NCBI GenBank assembly: GCA_026873275.1
Contig: JANTUC010000008.1
Location: 682,001 to 746,000 of the forward strand
Direction: 5' to 3'
DNA: 64,000 nt
Source: Pseudopithomyces maydicus
Lineage: Eukaryota > Ascomycota > Dothideomycetes > Pleosporales > Didymosphaeriaceae
Under the pieces are notes generated by a model, which ran no database searches, had not been told where the DNA came from, and was given only the letters and a program-made list of their open reading frames with translations. The translations under genes were made by a program, and so were the position numbers. This document shows, in pieces, positions 35,101 to 46,495 of the stretch; positions within the stretch are counted from its first letter, which is position 1; each line of letters begins with the position of its first letter.

Positions 35101-36229
35101 CGGAGTATGGATTAGGGCTACCGGTTCGATCATCCAAGAAAAAGCTGCTTGGAGAAGCTATCCTGGGGAGGGTGAATTGCTTGGTGGGCGTCATGTGGGG
35201 ATCCTTCATGCTCATACTACTCTGAGAGTGGGACAGCTCTGGTGCAGGACTCAGGACTGGATGAGTATGGTTCATGGTGGCGACCAGGTCTTTCAGGGAC
35301 TTCCGAATGTCCTCGTCGCGGGAGTTGGTGGCTTCCTTCAAACTGACCAAATCAGTCGCATTGTCCTTACTCCGTCTGCTCAATTGCGTCATATCCTTTT
35401 GCAGATTGGACACGATTGTTGTGATGCTGAGTAATTGGGTGGAGATGGCGTCGAGGTTTTCCGGGCCTGCTGGAGGCGTCTTGGACGGGGTGTTTGTGAT
35501 GTTGTTCAAGGGCGGATCCATAATGTGTGGCGGTATGTTCATGGTTTGCAGCGCCATCATGGTGGCGGATGGTGGTGTGTTCTCTCCCAATATTGCCTTG
35601 TGCGGCGGCCTCGCTGATGGCCGCAACGAAGGCGTGTCCTTGAGACCATCACGGCTCGAAGGCGTGGGAGTGCCGAAACGCGAGGGGCTAAGATCACCGC
35701 CGAAGTAGTCCTTGCTCGTTTCCCGCGGAGGAGTTCCGCCTCTAGTTACGGGTCGTTCTGGGGAGCGTTCGGGTGGTGACTTGTGTGAGTCCAGATAGCT
35801 ACGCAAGTCCTTGACGCCGGCGGATTGAAACGATTGCATGCGCTTGTGGTGAGCTCCCTTGATCAGCGAACGTTCTGGAGACCTCTGTGGCATAGGATTA
35901 GTTGTGTACGAGCTCATAGGCATGCTTTCTCGCGCCTTCTCTTCCAACGCCTTGGCGGCCTGTGCAATGACAGCCGAGGTGCCTGCGCGTGTGGTGAGAA
36001 TGGGCGAGCCTGGGTTCAGCGGCAGAGGCGGCGGGGCGCGCTCTGGGTCGGAGCTGTCCCACCTAGGACGACGGAATCGTGTTAGCGACGGCATCTCAGA
36101 GCAGTGCGGATGGCCGTGTTTTGGGGGAGAAACATACATGGGGATGTGCAATCTCGAGTCAATTGAGAAAGAATGTGCGTGGCGGACAAGTTCTCGGTCT
36201 CTGGAACTATCCCTTTCGTTGGACGACAT
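29149..36229 (-). CDS. giant coiled-coil repeat protein (about 2,335 aa), frame broken twice
   Basis: Exon 1 is 36229-36138 and the intron 36137-36063 (75 bp). The rest reads as one exon to the stop at 29149, apart from two single-base breaks. The N-terminal 500 or so residues are Ser/Pro-rich and disordered. Next come about 20 helical repeats (32670-34480) of the form EEVLEALRxGLExLR, about 30 residues apart. A second set follows with the pattern TKADVDAV...VDEVKLKLDDLK (31740-32420). Then come coiled coil, three YDDAQVQEKLNKLLE units (30716-30903), a long coiled coil rich in KEEKER, and a disordered acidic tail. Break 1 is near 31671-31675; the downstream frame reads DSLKDSFKALEDN. Break 2 is the G5 run at 30742-30746. 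The build resembles large fungal scaffold or septum-linked proteins, but no function can be assigned. Confidence 0.85.
30716..30903 (-). repeat. 63-bp coding tandem repeat (YDDxxVQEKLxKLLE), one copy 1 bp short
   Basis: TCTTGCAC marks repeat starts at 30716, 30778 and 30841, so spacings are 62 and 63 bp. The 62-bp interval contains TTTGGGGGTTCC, where its neighbour has six G. The missing base shifts the frame in the giant coiled-coil gene. Confidence 0.93.
32670..34480 (-). repeat. array of about 20 degenerate helical coding repeats
   Basis: Within the giant coiled-coil protein, units such as DEVLDHMRSELEHLR, EEVLEAVRLGLDDLR and NDVLDALNEGLEGLR recur about every 30 residues. They are clearly related in protein sequence but diverged in DNA. 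Confidence 0.8.
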
Positions 36230-36944
36230 TGGGTATGATGGTGGTGTTCAGGTGTGGCGGAATGAGGTGCGGAATGGAGGGCCAAAGCCAGGCTGGATGG
36301 GACCTGGGCTTGGAAATGGAGTAGCTGAGATAGCTGAGATAGCTGGGAGATGCTGCGATCCGGCGCGGGTATATAATAGTTCGTGATATCGTGTGCATAC
36401 AGGTGGAGATACAGCGGTGAGTATGCATGGGAGGGGAGCAGCTTCCGTGTTTATCTGTTTACGTGCACAGACCAATGACGCTCATCCATTGGACGAGGAT
36501 GCGCCAGCTCAGAGGCGGTCACCGCAGCGACAAGTCCGGCAGCCGCGAACGGTGCGAGCCTTCCTGTTCCGCCACGCGATGGTTGCAAGCGGCGCACTAG
36601 GAAAGAGCACAGCTGGCTCTAGTGAGGCCATGGAGGCGAGACAGGAAGACCGTGTGCAGCCTGTGTTGCCTGTGCTGCCTGTGCTGGGGCATCAAGTGTG
36701 TGCATTGTTGACATGGACACCTGCGGATAAATGGTCGGCCCGGGTATCGCCGCCTGCATCGAGCACCAGTTCACCTGGAGCTCTAGCAGCGTCGCCGCCG
36801 TCGCCTCCATCATCACCACCACCACCACCACCGCACCGCCCTGCCGCCCCTGCAGCTAGCACCTGATCCTGCTCTCCATCCCCCCCACCCCCCATCCCGC
36901 AACCCACCCTGCAGCTTCCAGCCACATCCCGATTTCCCCCCACC
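36230..36944. promoter_or_regulatory. divergent promoter region, giant coiled-coil gene / RPN6
   Basis: About 715 bp between two divergent starts, including a CACCACCAC run near 36812-36835 and pyrimidine-rich leader sequence before RPN6. Open frames on both strands look like chance. No yeast-type PACE element (GGTGGCAAA) was seen by eye. Confidence 0.4.
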
Positions 36945-38267
36945 ATGGCCGTCCCCGACAACGGCAAGCGGATAGCGGAGGCCCAGAAGGCCGCGAAGAC
37001 GGAGCCGGCCAAGGCGGAGCAGATATACAAGGACGTGCTGTCGACAAATCCGGGATCCAACGAGGCCGCCATCAAGAACTACGAGAGCGCGCTGGTCGGC
37101 CTGGGCGAGCTGTTCCGCGACCAGCGGCGGGTGGACGCCCTCGCCGAGCTCGTGCGACAGACACGGTCGGTGCTGTCTTCTTTCGCAAAGGCGAAGACGG
37201 CGAAGCTAGGTAAGCCGGGCTGTCCTTCGGTGCCGTAGACAAGCGTTGATTTGCGTCCAGTGCGCCAGCTGCTCGAGCTCTTCACCACCATCCCAAACAC
37301 CACCGACGTCCAGATCAGCGTTACCAAGGAGAGCATAGAGTGGGCCGTGTCTGAGCGGAGAGGCTTCCTGCGCCAGAACCTAGAGACACGACTCGTATCC
37401 CTGTACATGCAAAAACGCGCTTACTACGATGCCCTCACCCTGATCAACAGCCTGCTGAAGGAGCTCAAGCGATTGGACGACAAGTTGGTGCTGGTCGAGG
37501 TGCAGCTGCTCGAGTCGCGGGTCTACCATGCCCTGGGCAACATCCCCAAGGGTCGTGCCGCGCTCACATCCGCCCGGACCTCAGCAGCCTCGGTGTATAC
37601 TCCGCCCATGCTCCAGGCAGGGCTCGACATGCAGAGCGGCATGCTCCATGCAGAGGACGCCGATTTCAACACCGCCTTTTCGTATTTCATCGAAGCTATG
37701 GAGGGCTACCACTCACAGGACGAGGCCCAAAAGGCAACGTCAGCACTGCAGTACATGCTGCTGTGCAAGATCATGCTCAATGCAGGCGACGATGTGACCT
37801 CATTGATGGCCTCAAAACACGCCATCAAATATGCCGGCAAGAGCTTAGACGCCATGAAGGCCGTTGCACGTGCACACACAAACCGCAGCCTCGAGGAGTA
37901 CGAGACGGCGCTGACGGATTACCGCCAGGAGCTGGGCAGTGACGCCTTCGTCACGGGCCATTTGCGCCGCCTGTACGACAACATGTTGGAGCAGAACCTG
38001 ATCAAGGTCATCGAGCCATTCAGCAGGGTGGAAATCGACCACGTCGCCAAGATGGTGGGGCTCGATACGGTCCAGGTCGAGCGCAAGCTTTCGCAGATGA
38101 TCCTGGATAAAGTCATCATCGGAGTCCTTGACCAAGGGGCTGGGTGTTTGATCGTCTTCGATGAGTCCGAAAGGGACCAGGCATACGACGCAGCCCTGGG
38201 GACCATCGAGAAGCTGAGCAACGTGGTCGACGTGCTGTACACAAACCAGGCCTCTTTGCTAGAGTAA
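36945..38267 (+). CDS. RPN6: 26S proteasome regulatory subunit RPN6 (PSMD11)
   Basis: Exon 1 is 36945-37209, the intron 37210-37260 (GTAAGC...CCAG) and exon 2 37261-38267, giving 423 aa, the normal length for the family. Rpn6 is a lid subunit that clamps the lid to the 20S core. Visible features are a TPR/PCI-type helical solenoid (ETRLVSLYMQKRAYYDALTL, ARTSAASVYTPPMLQAGLDMQSG, HSQDEAQKATSALQYMLLCKIML) followed by the PCI winged helix. The latter includes NLIKVIEPFSRVEIDHVAKMVGL, then the RKLSQMILDKVIIGVLDQGAGCL stretch. The C-terminal helix is TIEKLSNVVDVLYTNQASLLE. The start context is ACC ATG GCC. The frame is intact. Confidence 0.96.
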
Positions 38268-40520
38268 GACAAATGACCGGTCAGGAAGCGCTTTGGAGGA
38301 TCAGCATGCATACACAACCCTACCGAGGGTGGCTTAGAAGCTGTCGACTATGTACTATACTAGCATGCAATCTGGCGCCTGGCGGTGAGCCTGCCGCCGT
38401 CCCGTAATGAAACCTACCGCCATGGTGTATGGCCTGACTCTGCCATGTACCGCATGTGAACAACTTTGTGCATTCATTGATCACGGTGAAATTGTGAGAG
38501 CGGGGGAGGGGGAACGGACTCGTGTTTGCCGGATACTTGCCAGAGTCCTGTCCGAGGCATACCAAAGAGGTGGAGTTGGGTGGATGGATGTGAGCGTTAA
38601 TTTGCCGTCTCTCGGTTTTATCAAGGTCACTGTCTCGACGCCAGAACAGAAACTTTCTTCCCATCTCCAAACTTAACTTCATGAGCACCTTCATTGGTCT
38701 CAAAATCGGTTTAGGTGCACCCGGAATCTGACCTTGCAGTAATAGCTTCAGATCCCGGTCGTTCCAACTCACTACTAGGTGAACTGACCCGACTGAGCTA
38801 GCCTCGGTTCCTACCGCCTCTTTGAACTTCAGGAAGCCGGCAACCCTGTCATGCATCTTGCGTCCCTTGTGTATTAATTTTGTCGCCTTTTAATGCCTGA
38901 CTTGATTTTGTCCCGGTAGTGGTGACTCGCCGCGCCACATTGCTATTTTGAGAGACACTGCAGCTCTACACACGCCCTTGTACATTGACGACAACGCCCA
39001 AAAAACATGGGATTCTGAAGCCACGATTGCCGCTCGGGAACGTTATCAGCGACAATAGCCTATTTTGCAGCCCTGGGTACTTCTCAACAAGACCATTGTC
39101 ACCCGTCAAATCAGTAGTGCAGCCCATGCAGTGATGCAACTAATTACTCTCGGCCCCCGACAGACGAATACGTTTGCATCAAACCCAGCACGAATTTCAA
39201 CCCACCGCCATCCTCAGCGCAAAAATTCCTGCACAATTTCGCTTCGTCTAAGCTCCCCACAACAACGTCACCCACTGGAGCGGTTCATCCTTCCAGGAGC
39301 GGCGGGGGCTAAGCCATGCAGACCATGGAAGAGCCATCGGGCATACCAGTCGATATCTGGCAACTCGTGTGTTAACCCGAGTCCCAAAGCCGCAATCCGT
39401 CGCTCGAGGCCACAAAGTTGGGATCTACCATATTGAGTTTCTGTGCAGTGTTGCAGGACCGTGGCTAGACAAGGCACATGACTTTGGATCTCATTTAGAA
39501 CCATTTCCCACCCTAGACCGAAGGCCGCTCTACAAGGAAATGCACGGCTTTGGTCCCATTCTATATGATTTTGAGGGCGAACTACTGAACATGTCACTTG
39601 TGACCTGCTTCTTTGGGTTGCTTCTTGCCAGGCATTATACCGTGATAGAGGCGATTGCGCACAACATTCGACCTGTGATTTCAAAGGCAACTTGTAATGT
39701 TTATTTGATACTCCACCAGTGTTTCTTTGGAGGTATCATGCCTTTTGGTTGGCAAATGCAAGACAAGTTCCACACATACTCTTCCACGTAGTATGTATGA
39801 TACGTGACAGTTGGAAGCCCACCATGTGTCACTGAACCTTAGCGTCGAATACTGCAATACACCAAAATCGTTTACGGACGCATCTCGCCAATCAAAACCA
39901 ATAAAGCATCCTTTCAGTCATCCGTCTCATTGGTAACTCGTTTTCACTGGCTTACGTCCCCTTGAGGCGGAGCTGCTGCTGCAGCTCTACCGCCCCGCGT
40001 ACGATTAACGATAATTCCATTAGTCTCCCAGCCGCTTCCCCTGGTGTGGGGCCATGTAAGCTCATTGCCATGGCCACCCTTTTGCAGGCTTAGGTATCCC
40101 AGGAAAGCGGTAACAAGGAGCCTTCACCGTTTAAAGAACGCAGTATCACGTTTGAACTTACTTACGCAAGACATATCCTACTCGAGTCAATGCTGCCCAG
40201 AAGACCATGGACCAAAATGGTGCCAGTTGTTCATCTTGAAAGATGACAACATCGCTTCTCAAATGTTCCTTTCTTGCTCTATATCGAAAATTCCTATGCT
40301 GTTACTTATACTCGGCAAGAGGATTCTCCTGATCGACAACTGCTAGTACCCTCAAAATCGTACTTTTGAGCCAGGTATAGATAAGGGTCCAATCGTCGTC
40401 TGTAAAACGTGATTTTTACTGCCTAGTCCCCTGCCACTCAGAATCCTTCAACCCTCATTAGCGGTGCTCACCACCGCCACCTTCTGGAGTCTGGTCATCA
40501 CCAAGCTGTTACCCTAAACC
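38268..40520. other. gene-poor region between RPN6 and the SDR-like gene
   Basis: About 2.25 kb. Open frames of 90-180 codons exist on both strands (for example 38320-38856 minus and 39369-39791 plus), but they overlap each other and show no domain, splice support or family signature. I see no supported gene. A pseudogene is possible around 39.3-39.8 kb. Confidence 0.4.
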
Positions 40521-41662
40521 ATGGCTAGGAGAAGAATGCTCGTTACAGCCGCCGATACACTCATCGGATCCCGCACTCTCAACCAGCTACTTGCCTATGA
40601 TGTATCCGTCAGAGCCATCGTAGGCTCACAGGAGCAAGTCAATTTCCTGAGACAGCAATACCCCTCTGCTCGTTATCCATGGTTAGAGATCGCCATCGTA
40701 CCCCGAAGCAGGCTCACAACACCCGGTGCCTTCGACGACGCACTCCGCGATCATCCAGAACCTTTCGATACCATCATTCATACCGTGACAGATCATTCAG
40801 AAGAGGCTGACTGCCTTGCACGATTTGTCAACCTCCAGACTGAGTGTCTGCTGAACATCCTGAGGTCCATAAATATGACCAATGCAAGAGTTCGCAGGGT
40901 CGTCATCAACACCTCGCTGTCGCCCTTCGCAAGATGGTTGGTGGAGCCTGATTCGGGTCCTCACAATCCTTATTATCCGACTTCGCATCGAACTTCAGAA
41001 GTCGACCCTGAGTATATCCTTGCCACTAGCCAAGCAAGCGATAACATTGTATACACCGCTCTCTGGAATTGGATAAGGGAGGCCCGCGCCCGGTTCGAGT
41101 TGGTTTACGTCACTGCACCCAGTGTGTACGGCCCTCAAATGCAGTACCTGGAAAACTCCTCAGATCTTCAAGAGGCAAATAGACGTGTATGGAACATCTG
41201 TGGCAGTGAGTCTTATGAAAGTTTGAGGGCGCCTCCTTATGGAATCGATCACTATACCGATGTTAGAGTGAGTCACATTTACCTTTGTTATATCAAGACC
41301 GATATTCAACGCTTACAACGTTCTAGGATTTTGCCATTGCAAGTGTTCAAGCAGCTTTCTCCCAACAAGCTGGAGGCAGAAGATTTATGGTATCCGCGGG
41401 TCCGATGTTATCTGGAGCTGCGATCGCGCAGGTCCTTGTGACCCGGTTTCCTGAGCTCGCTGGACGAGTGCGTTTCGATAGCCAACCCTCAAGACGACAG
41501 TCAAGTGGTCACTCTCCAGTTGGACTTGCTGATACGCAGCTCACAAGTACAATCTTGGGGCTCAGACAGTATCGAAGAGTCGAGGATACGTTGATTGATA
41601 TCGCCGAGCAGATTCTCGATCTTCAAAGAAGACAGAATTGGAGACGTATAATCCAAAGCTAA
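40521..41662 (+). CDS. extended SDR-like NAD(P)-binding protein with degenerate motifs
   Basis: Exon 1 is 40521-41267, the intron 41268-41326 (GTGAGT...TTCTAG) and exon 2 41327-41662, giving 360 aa. The N-terminus reads MLVTAADTLIGSRTLNQLL, where most family members have a GATGFIG-type glycine motif. Later segments match extended SDRs such as aldehyde or dihydroflavonol reductases: FDTIIHTV, VRRVVINTSLSPF and FELVYVTAPSVYGPQ before a C-terminal substrate lobe. The usual Tyr-x3-Lys is not seen; the region reads YILATSQASDNIVYTALWNW. Either the enzyme is altered, binds a nucleotide without catalysis, or is decaying while still open. Its place in a gene-poor stretch fits an accessory gene. Confidence 0.72.
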
Positions 41663-44600
41663 GTAACCACGTCAGAATCGGGCGCCTAGGTTCGTTCTCG
41701 AAGATGCCTCACTGCGATTCAATGCTAATGACGTTCATAGCCCTGCTTGAAACATCACATTGTACCTGAAATCGAACACCGGATAAGGAGTTTGGGAATA
41801 CGATGCTCATAATTTGCTTTTTCGTAAGAGTTGTGTCGGTGAGCTGAAATGCGTCGCCTTTCTGTCTTCCATCTATTGAAGAATTGAGTTTCACTCTTCT
41901 GAATCTGTCAGCCTTATTTCATTTCTCGGTACCAAGCTCTTGTGGGTACCTGTTGGCTTTCAGTTAACCGTTTTCGTTCAGTTTAATTTGGAGACTTCAA
42001 CTTACGAGTCATCTTTTGGCGACCTGACCTACGAGTGACCAGGATTGGGCGTGAGTTGTCGGTTCTCATCCATTGATTTACATCCGGACACTGTTCCGGT
42101 ATGTCAGTGTCGTCTGGTACCTCAATCAAGCATCGTCGTATCTTCGAGACGACCATATTGCCTTTGAGACTAGTTCACGGGTCCTTCCAGTCAGGTCAGC
42201 CATGTGCATAACAATCAGACACATAGTAAGGTATCCGAGGATTTTTATCGTGATGGTTACAGTACGTTGAGGTTAGGTTTGTGTTGGCCCGCTATATGCG
42301 GACGGGTAAATGTTCTACATTCGGAAGGTGTAACTTCAACCGTTGTGTTCTCAACAGCCGGACTCCGGATATCAAACTTCATACTCGCCGGTGACACAGC
42401 TAGTTTTTGAAGCACTATTGCTATCAGAAACTATCCTGCCCAGGTAAATAAGTGGATACAGCAGTACGAAGTCATCAATAGAGCTGAGTGAAGAAGAATG
42501 CTTATCAATCAGATGAATATGGTCCTGAACATTTCAGTCACAGATATCATTGATGTCAACTAGACGAATCTTAAGCCAAAAATTAGGTTCTTGTCTACAG
42601 CAGACGTCCTGAAGAACACCCGCTCCGGATCGCAATCAACCGCCTGGACAATCATGTCGCGACGTGAATGTATGTTTTCCCTCTTATTGTATCTATGTTT
42701 ACAACATCACGAATGAAGATACAACAAAATTGACGTTATTCGCCTACGAGCAGACTTTACTATCGTGTGACAGGGCCAATGGAAAAAGCCGTCTGGCCTC
42801 ACGCAAAGCAGAATGCATGTTCACGGCTTACGGCATTGAACCAACCCGTTTCGCATGGTGAGTGCACCTTGCCTTAGTTATTTATGCAGAACCTGGTAGT
42901 GGTACCCAATGCGCTCCATTCCCAGATTGTCTCCAGCATGTAGCGAGGTTGTAGGATAAATCCACATAATACCTCGTTTAAGAGCCGCAATCCTGCGGCT
43001 AGCTTGCTGCGTATATGCAGTCAGCTCACCTGTCCTCCCGCATGAAAATACACGGTACCATGCCGCAAGCACGCAGCAGCCTCGCCTTATCGGCAGCGTT
43101 CATGCTTAGAATACTCCCCGTGATATAGTGCTGACGTAGTACCCATTGGTAGGAAACGCATATTCTGGTTACAATCACCCGGGTAAGAATAGGTGGCTAG
43201 ATACGCAAACTATTAGAGTGTCTATAATATCGTAAGGCTTATACGTGAGAGCTAAGAGATGACGACTGCCATTTTGTCCTCCCTGCTTTCAACGTGTTGC
43301 CGCTTCTACCCGCATGACGAGATTTCTCATGTGTGATGGGTTTGCTTTTGTGGATCCTAGTCACAGATTAGATTATCTTCTAACCATCTACAATGGTTTC
43401 GGGATTCGGTCTTTGCAATGATCTTGTCCGGAATCCGAGTCAATCGTCTGGATGGGGCTAGCCACCTCGGCATTTGAAAATATTCATAATTATGTGGTTT
43501 GACAGGCGGATTTATGCGCACGAACTAATGTCCTAAAAAGGTAAAATAACTGTTGCTGAGCCCAGCTTATATTTTATAGCCTAGGTCAGATTAGACTGGT
43601 GGTGAAGCGCGTAGTCGACACGTGAGCGAAGGATCACCTGGGCAGCCTAATCCAGCTTAAGGTTGACTTCAGCTCCACACTGTAACTGTTGATTCGGGCG
43701 GGACAACACTGTATGCGCGGCTGCAAGAGAAACTTCGAGCATCTCTTATTGAGAGAACCTGGACCAGCTTGTCACCGCTATGTCATGAACGGAGCGACAA
43801 GCCAGCTGTGAATGCCGTTCAAGCCAATCGGGGACCTCGATCAATGAGGAGTTCCGCTTGAATGTCCTAGACTAGGCAAGGATCTGTTCATCACGCATCC
43901 ACATCACGACAACATGCTCCCTCACCGGTCACGTTCCCATAGTCACGAGCAGAAGTGAACATCTTGGCAATGCTCTTCTTACACCTGCCCACAGCGATGA
44001 ACATGCCCGCTTATTTCAGGCAAGAAATGATGACCTATGCGTGAGTAATATGCGCTCGCGTGTCACACCACATAGCCTATCCACCTCAGGTCCCTGCCCA
44101 ACCACGTACCCGGGACTGGGTTATCGTCAAATCATAGCCTGGTGTGTGGGTCATCTGCATCCTCGCCCCGTTCGATAATGGGGAAGTTCACGATGCGTAC
44201 GTCCATTGATACTGCATTCCATACTGCAGATACGACGCCTTCGCTTTGAACAAGATTCTGGCCGAAGATACGACTAGAAACTAACCATGTTCGTCTAAAA
44301 TGCACAGACTCGTATACCCGTTAAGCCACAAGTGCAGCCGCCCGTCATTTGTGACCTATTCACACATGTTCCCTGATGATGGCTACGCGACTGCACCTCC
44401 AGGGCTGTCATGGGAGCACAGGGGTTTTGACAGCATGTTGAACTCCATTCTACCCAACTCTGTCGCAATTGTGCAGATCACTAGTCTGCAGTGGTAGTTC
44501 GAGAATGAGCTCGTGAATAAAGTACTATGTGCCAATATACCAGCCGCAGCTGACAATAACACCACGCCTAAAGCTATAGGCTATCGGCTACCCCTCCATT

Positions 44601-44782
44601 CATCAGTTGCGGCAGCTTTACGCCAGCCACAACCACCACCACGAGCCATCAAAGTTCGGTGAATTTAATTGAAATCATGCGACCTTTAAGACGGTGTCTC
44701 GCTGAAAACGCTGCCGGTCCAAGGACTGGCTACTATAACACTTCTCCCGCGACTGTGCACACCCATCTCAGTAGCGCTTGAT
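41663..44782. other. 3.1-kb gene-free region
   Basis: Only short, stop-limited frames occur on both strands. No intact gene, terminal repeat pair or satellite was found by eye. The composition is moderately AT-rich. This could be a decayed repeat or old gene remnant; a repeat-induced point mutation (RIP) index would be informative. Confidence 0.4.
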
Positions 44783-46340
44783 ATGGGCGATCGACCAGAA
44801 TCCGCAGAAGCGGCTGTGCCGCAGTTCGTTCTCGACTACGGTAAGGCGAACGTTTCATCGAAGCAGGAGGCCCCCACTCTACCGTAGGATTGGTGCTCGA
44901 TCCTATCTTAAGGAATTCAAGATCGGCCCCGAGCGGTGGAACGGGCCGAACATGACCATTTCCAGTATCGTGTGCGCTCCTCGCTGTGTTCCCAGCCTAC
45001 CCAATCGCACCACGCGTACTCGTTTCTGTCGTCTCCCACAATATCAGGTCACACAACTGAGCAGTCTTTCCAGCACCGATTGTCTATCTTTTCTCAGGCG
45101 ACCCATACCGCCCCTCATCCTTCGCGGCGACCCTGGCCAACACTCGTCCACAGATCGCTCGCGCCGATGTTTCATTCCCTGCATCGCCAATCACACTTGA
45201 CAACCTCGACCAACTGAATAGTGTGGGGGCAAAAAATGGCGACGACGTATACCTCACCAGCATTGCAGATGTCACCACGAACCCGGCCTGGCTGAACGGC
45301 ATCCAGCCTGACCCCAACGGCGGTACCGGAAATGACAAGACATGCGCAGTGATCATAGTGGACAAGGGCAATGGTGTTATAGATGCATTTTACATGTATT
45401 TTTGGGCATTCAATTGGGGCGGGGTGGTATTGGGCGCCCAGCTTGGTACGCGAAGCTCAAGTCTTGCCTGGGTGTAATGTGATCACGGAAAGGGACTAAC
45501 GTGGAACAGGAGATCATATTGGTGATTGGTGAACAGATCCTTCATCACGAGATTTCAGCATGGTGTACTGATTTTTTGGACAGGGAGCACAACATGATTC
45601 GCTTCACCAACGGGGTCCCAACGGCAATCTGGTATTCACAGCATGCGAATGGCTCTGCTTACGCCTTCTCTACCGTTCTCAAGGATGCTTCCGGGAAACG
45701 CGTAAGCCGTTCCGCACCTACTTCTCACTTCTCGCTTCTCGCTTGTCTCAACTGACATGCCGCCCAGCCCATCGCCTACGCTGCCAATGGCTCTCACGCT
45801 CTGTATCCCACCCCTGGCACGCACGACCACACGATCCCCAACGTGAACCTAACAACCTCCCTTCTCCTCGTCGACGAGACGGACAAGGGACCAACGTACG
45901 ATCCGCTGCTATCTGCCTACTACTACACATATGCAGCATCTTCCAACACGTTCACGCCAACCGGGTCTACACTGAAAGCACCGACAAGATGGCTATATTT
46001 CAGGGGTCACTGGGGTGACGAAGAGTATCCGAAAGATGACAAGCGTCAGAAAGATCTCTTGGGGAATAAGAAGTTCGTTGGGTAAGTTCTAGAGCGGTTC
46101 GTTTGCATGCGAACGAAGAGCATGAAATGGAGTACTAATATGAGCAGGGGACCGATCGGGCCAATAGATAAGCAGCTCGACAGGAAAGAATTGTGGCCAC
46201 AGAACCGGTGGAGTAAAGGACAGAAGGTGAGAACCAGTCTTGATGCCGGTTGGGTGATTAAGGACTGGTTCAACAAGCTCAACTGCTTTGGGAAGAAGAA
46301 GGTTACGAAAGTGAAGGTTAGCGGAGAGGTCGTGGGATGA
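44783..46340 (+). CDS. VPS62-like protein (DUF946)
   Basis: Six exons fit in phase: 44783-44840, 45074-45445, 45510-45528, 45584-45701, 45768-46081 and 46148-46340, giving 357 aa. Exon 3 has only 19 nt. Family motifs are FVLDYAPIVYLFSGDPYRPS, DVYLTSIADVTTNPAWLNG, DAFYMYFWAFNWGG, GDHIGDWEHNMIRF (split over exons 2-4), WYSQHANGSAY, SHALYPTPGTHDHTIPN and WLYFRGHWGDEEYP. Yeast Vps62 is linked to vacuolar protein sorting and the family is otherwise uncharacterised. There is no signal peptide. Intron 1, at 233 bp, is the longest in the window, but it is the only join found that gives the conserved YAPIVYL sequence. Confidence 0.88.
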
Positions 46341-46495
46341 GTCACGAGTGATGCTCTCTGGCGATTTGGCTAGTGGCTTGGTTTCTAAACAACTGTAGTA
46401 GTATCTGCAGTTCTTCAACTGAAGTAAATTTCCCATCTTTCTGCCGAAAATACATACATACTCTCGAGGAGAAGATGCCTCTTATATACTTTGAT

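Noticed and set aside
33001..35708. Several plus-strand Ser-rich ORFs over the giant coiled-coil gene
   Set aside because: They are antisense shadows of Glu/Leu-rich repeat codons.
38320..38856. 178-codon minus-strand ORF
   Set aside because: No family features, low-complexity composition, and it lies in the 3' flank of RPN6. A chance frame is more likely.
39268..39791. Overlapping 140-codon ORFs on both strands
   Set aside because: They overlap each other and neither shows a recognisable protein; a pseudogene could not be shown.
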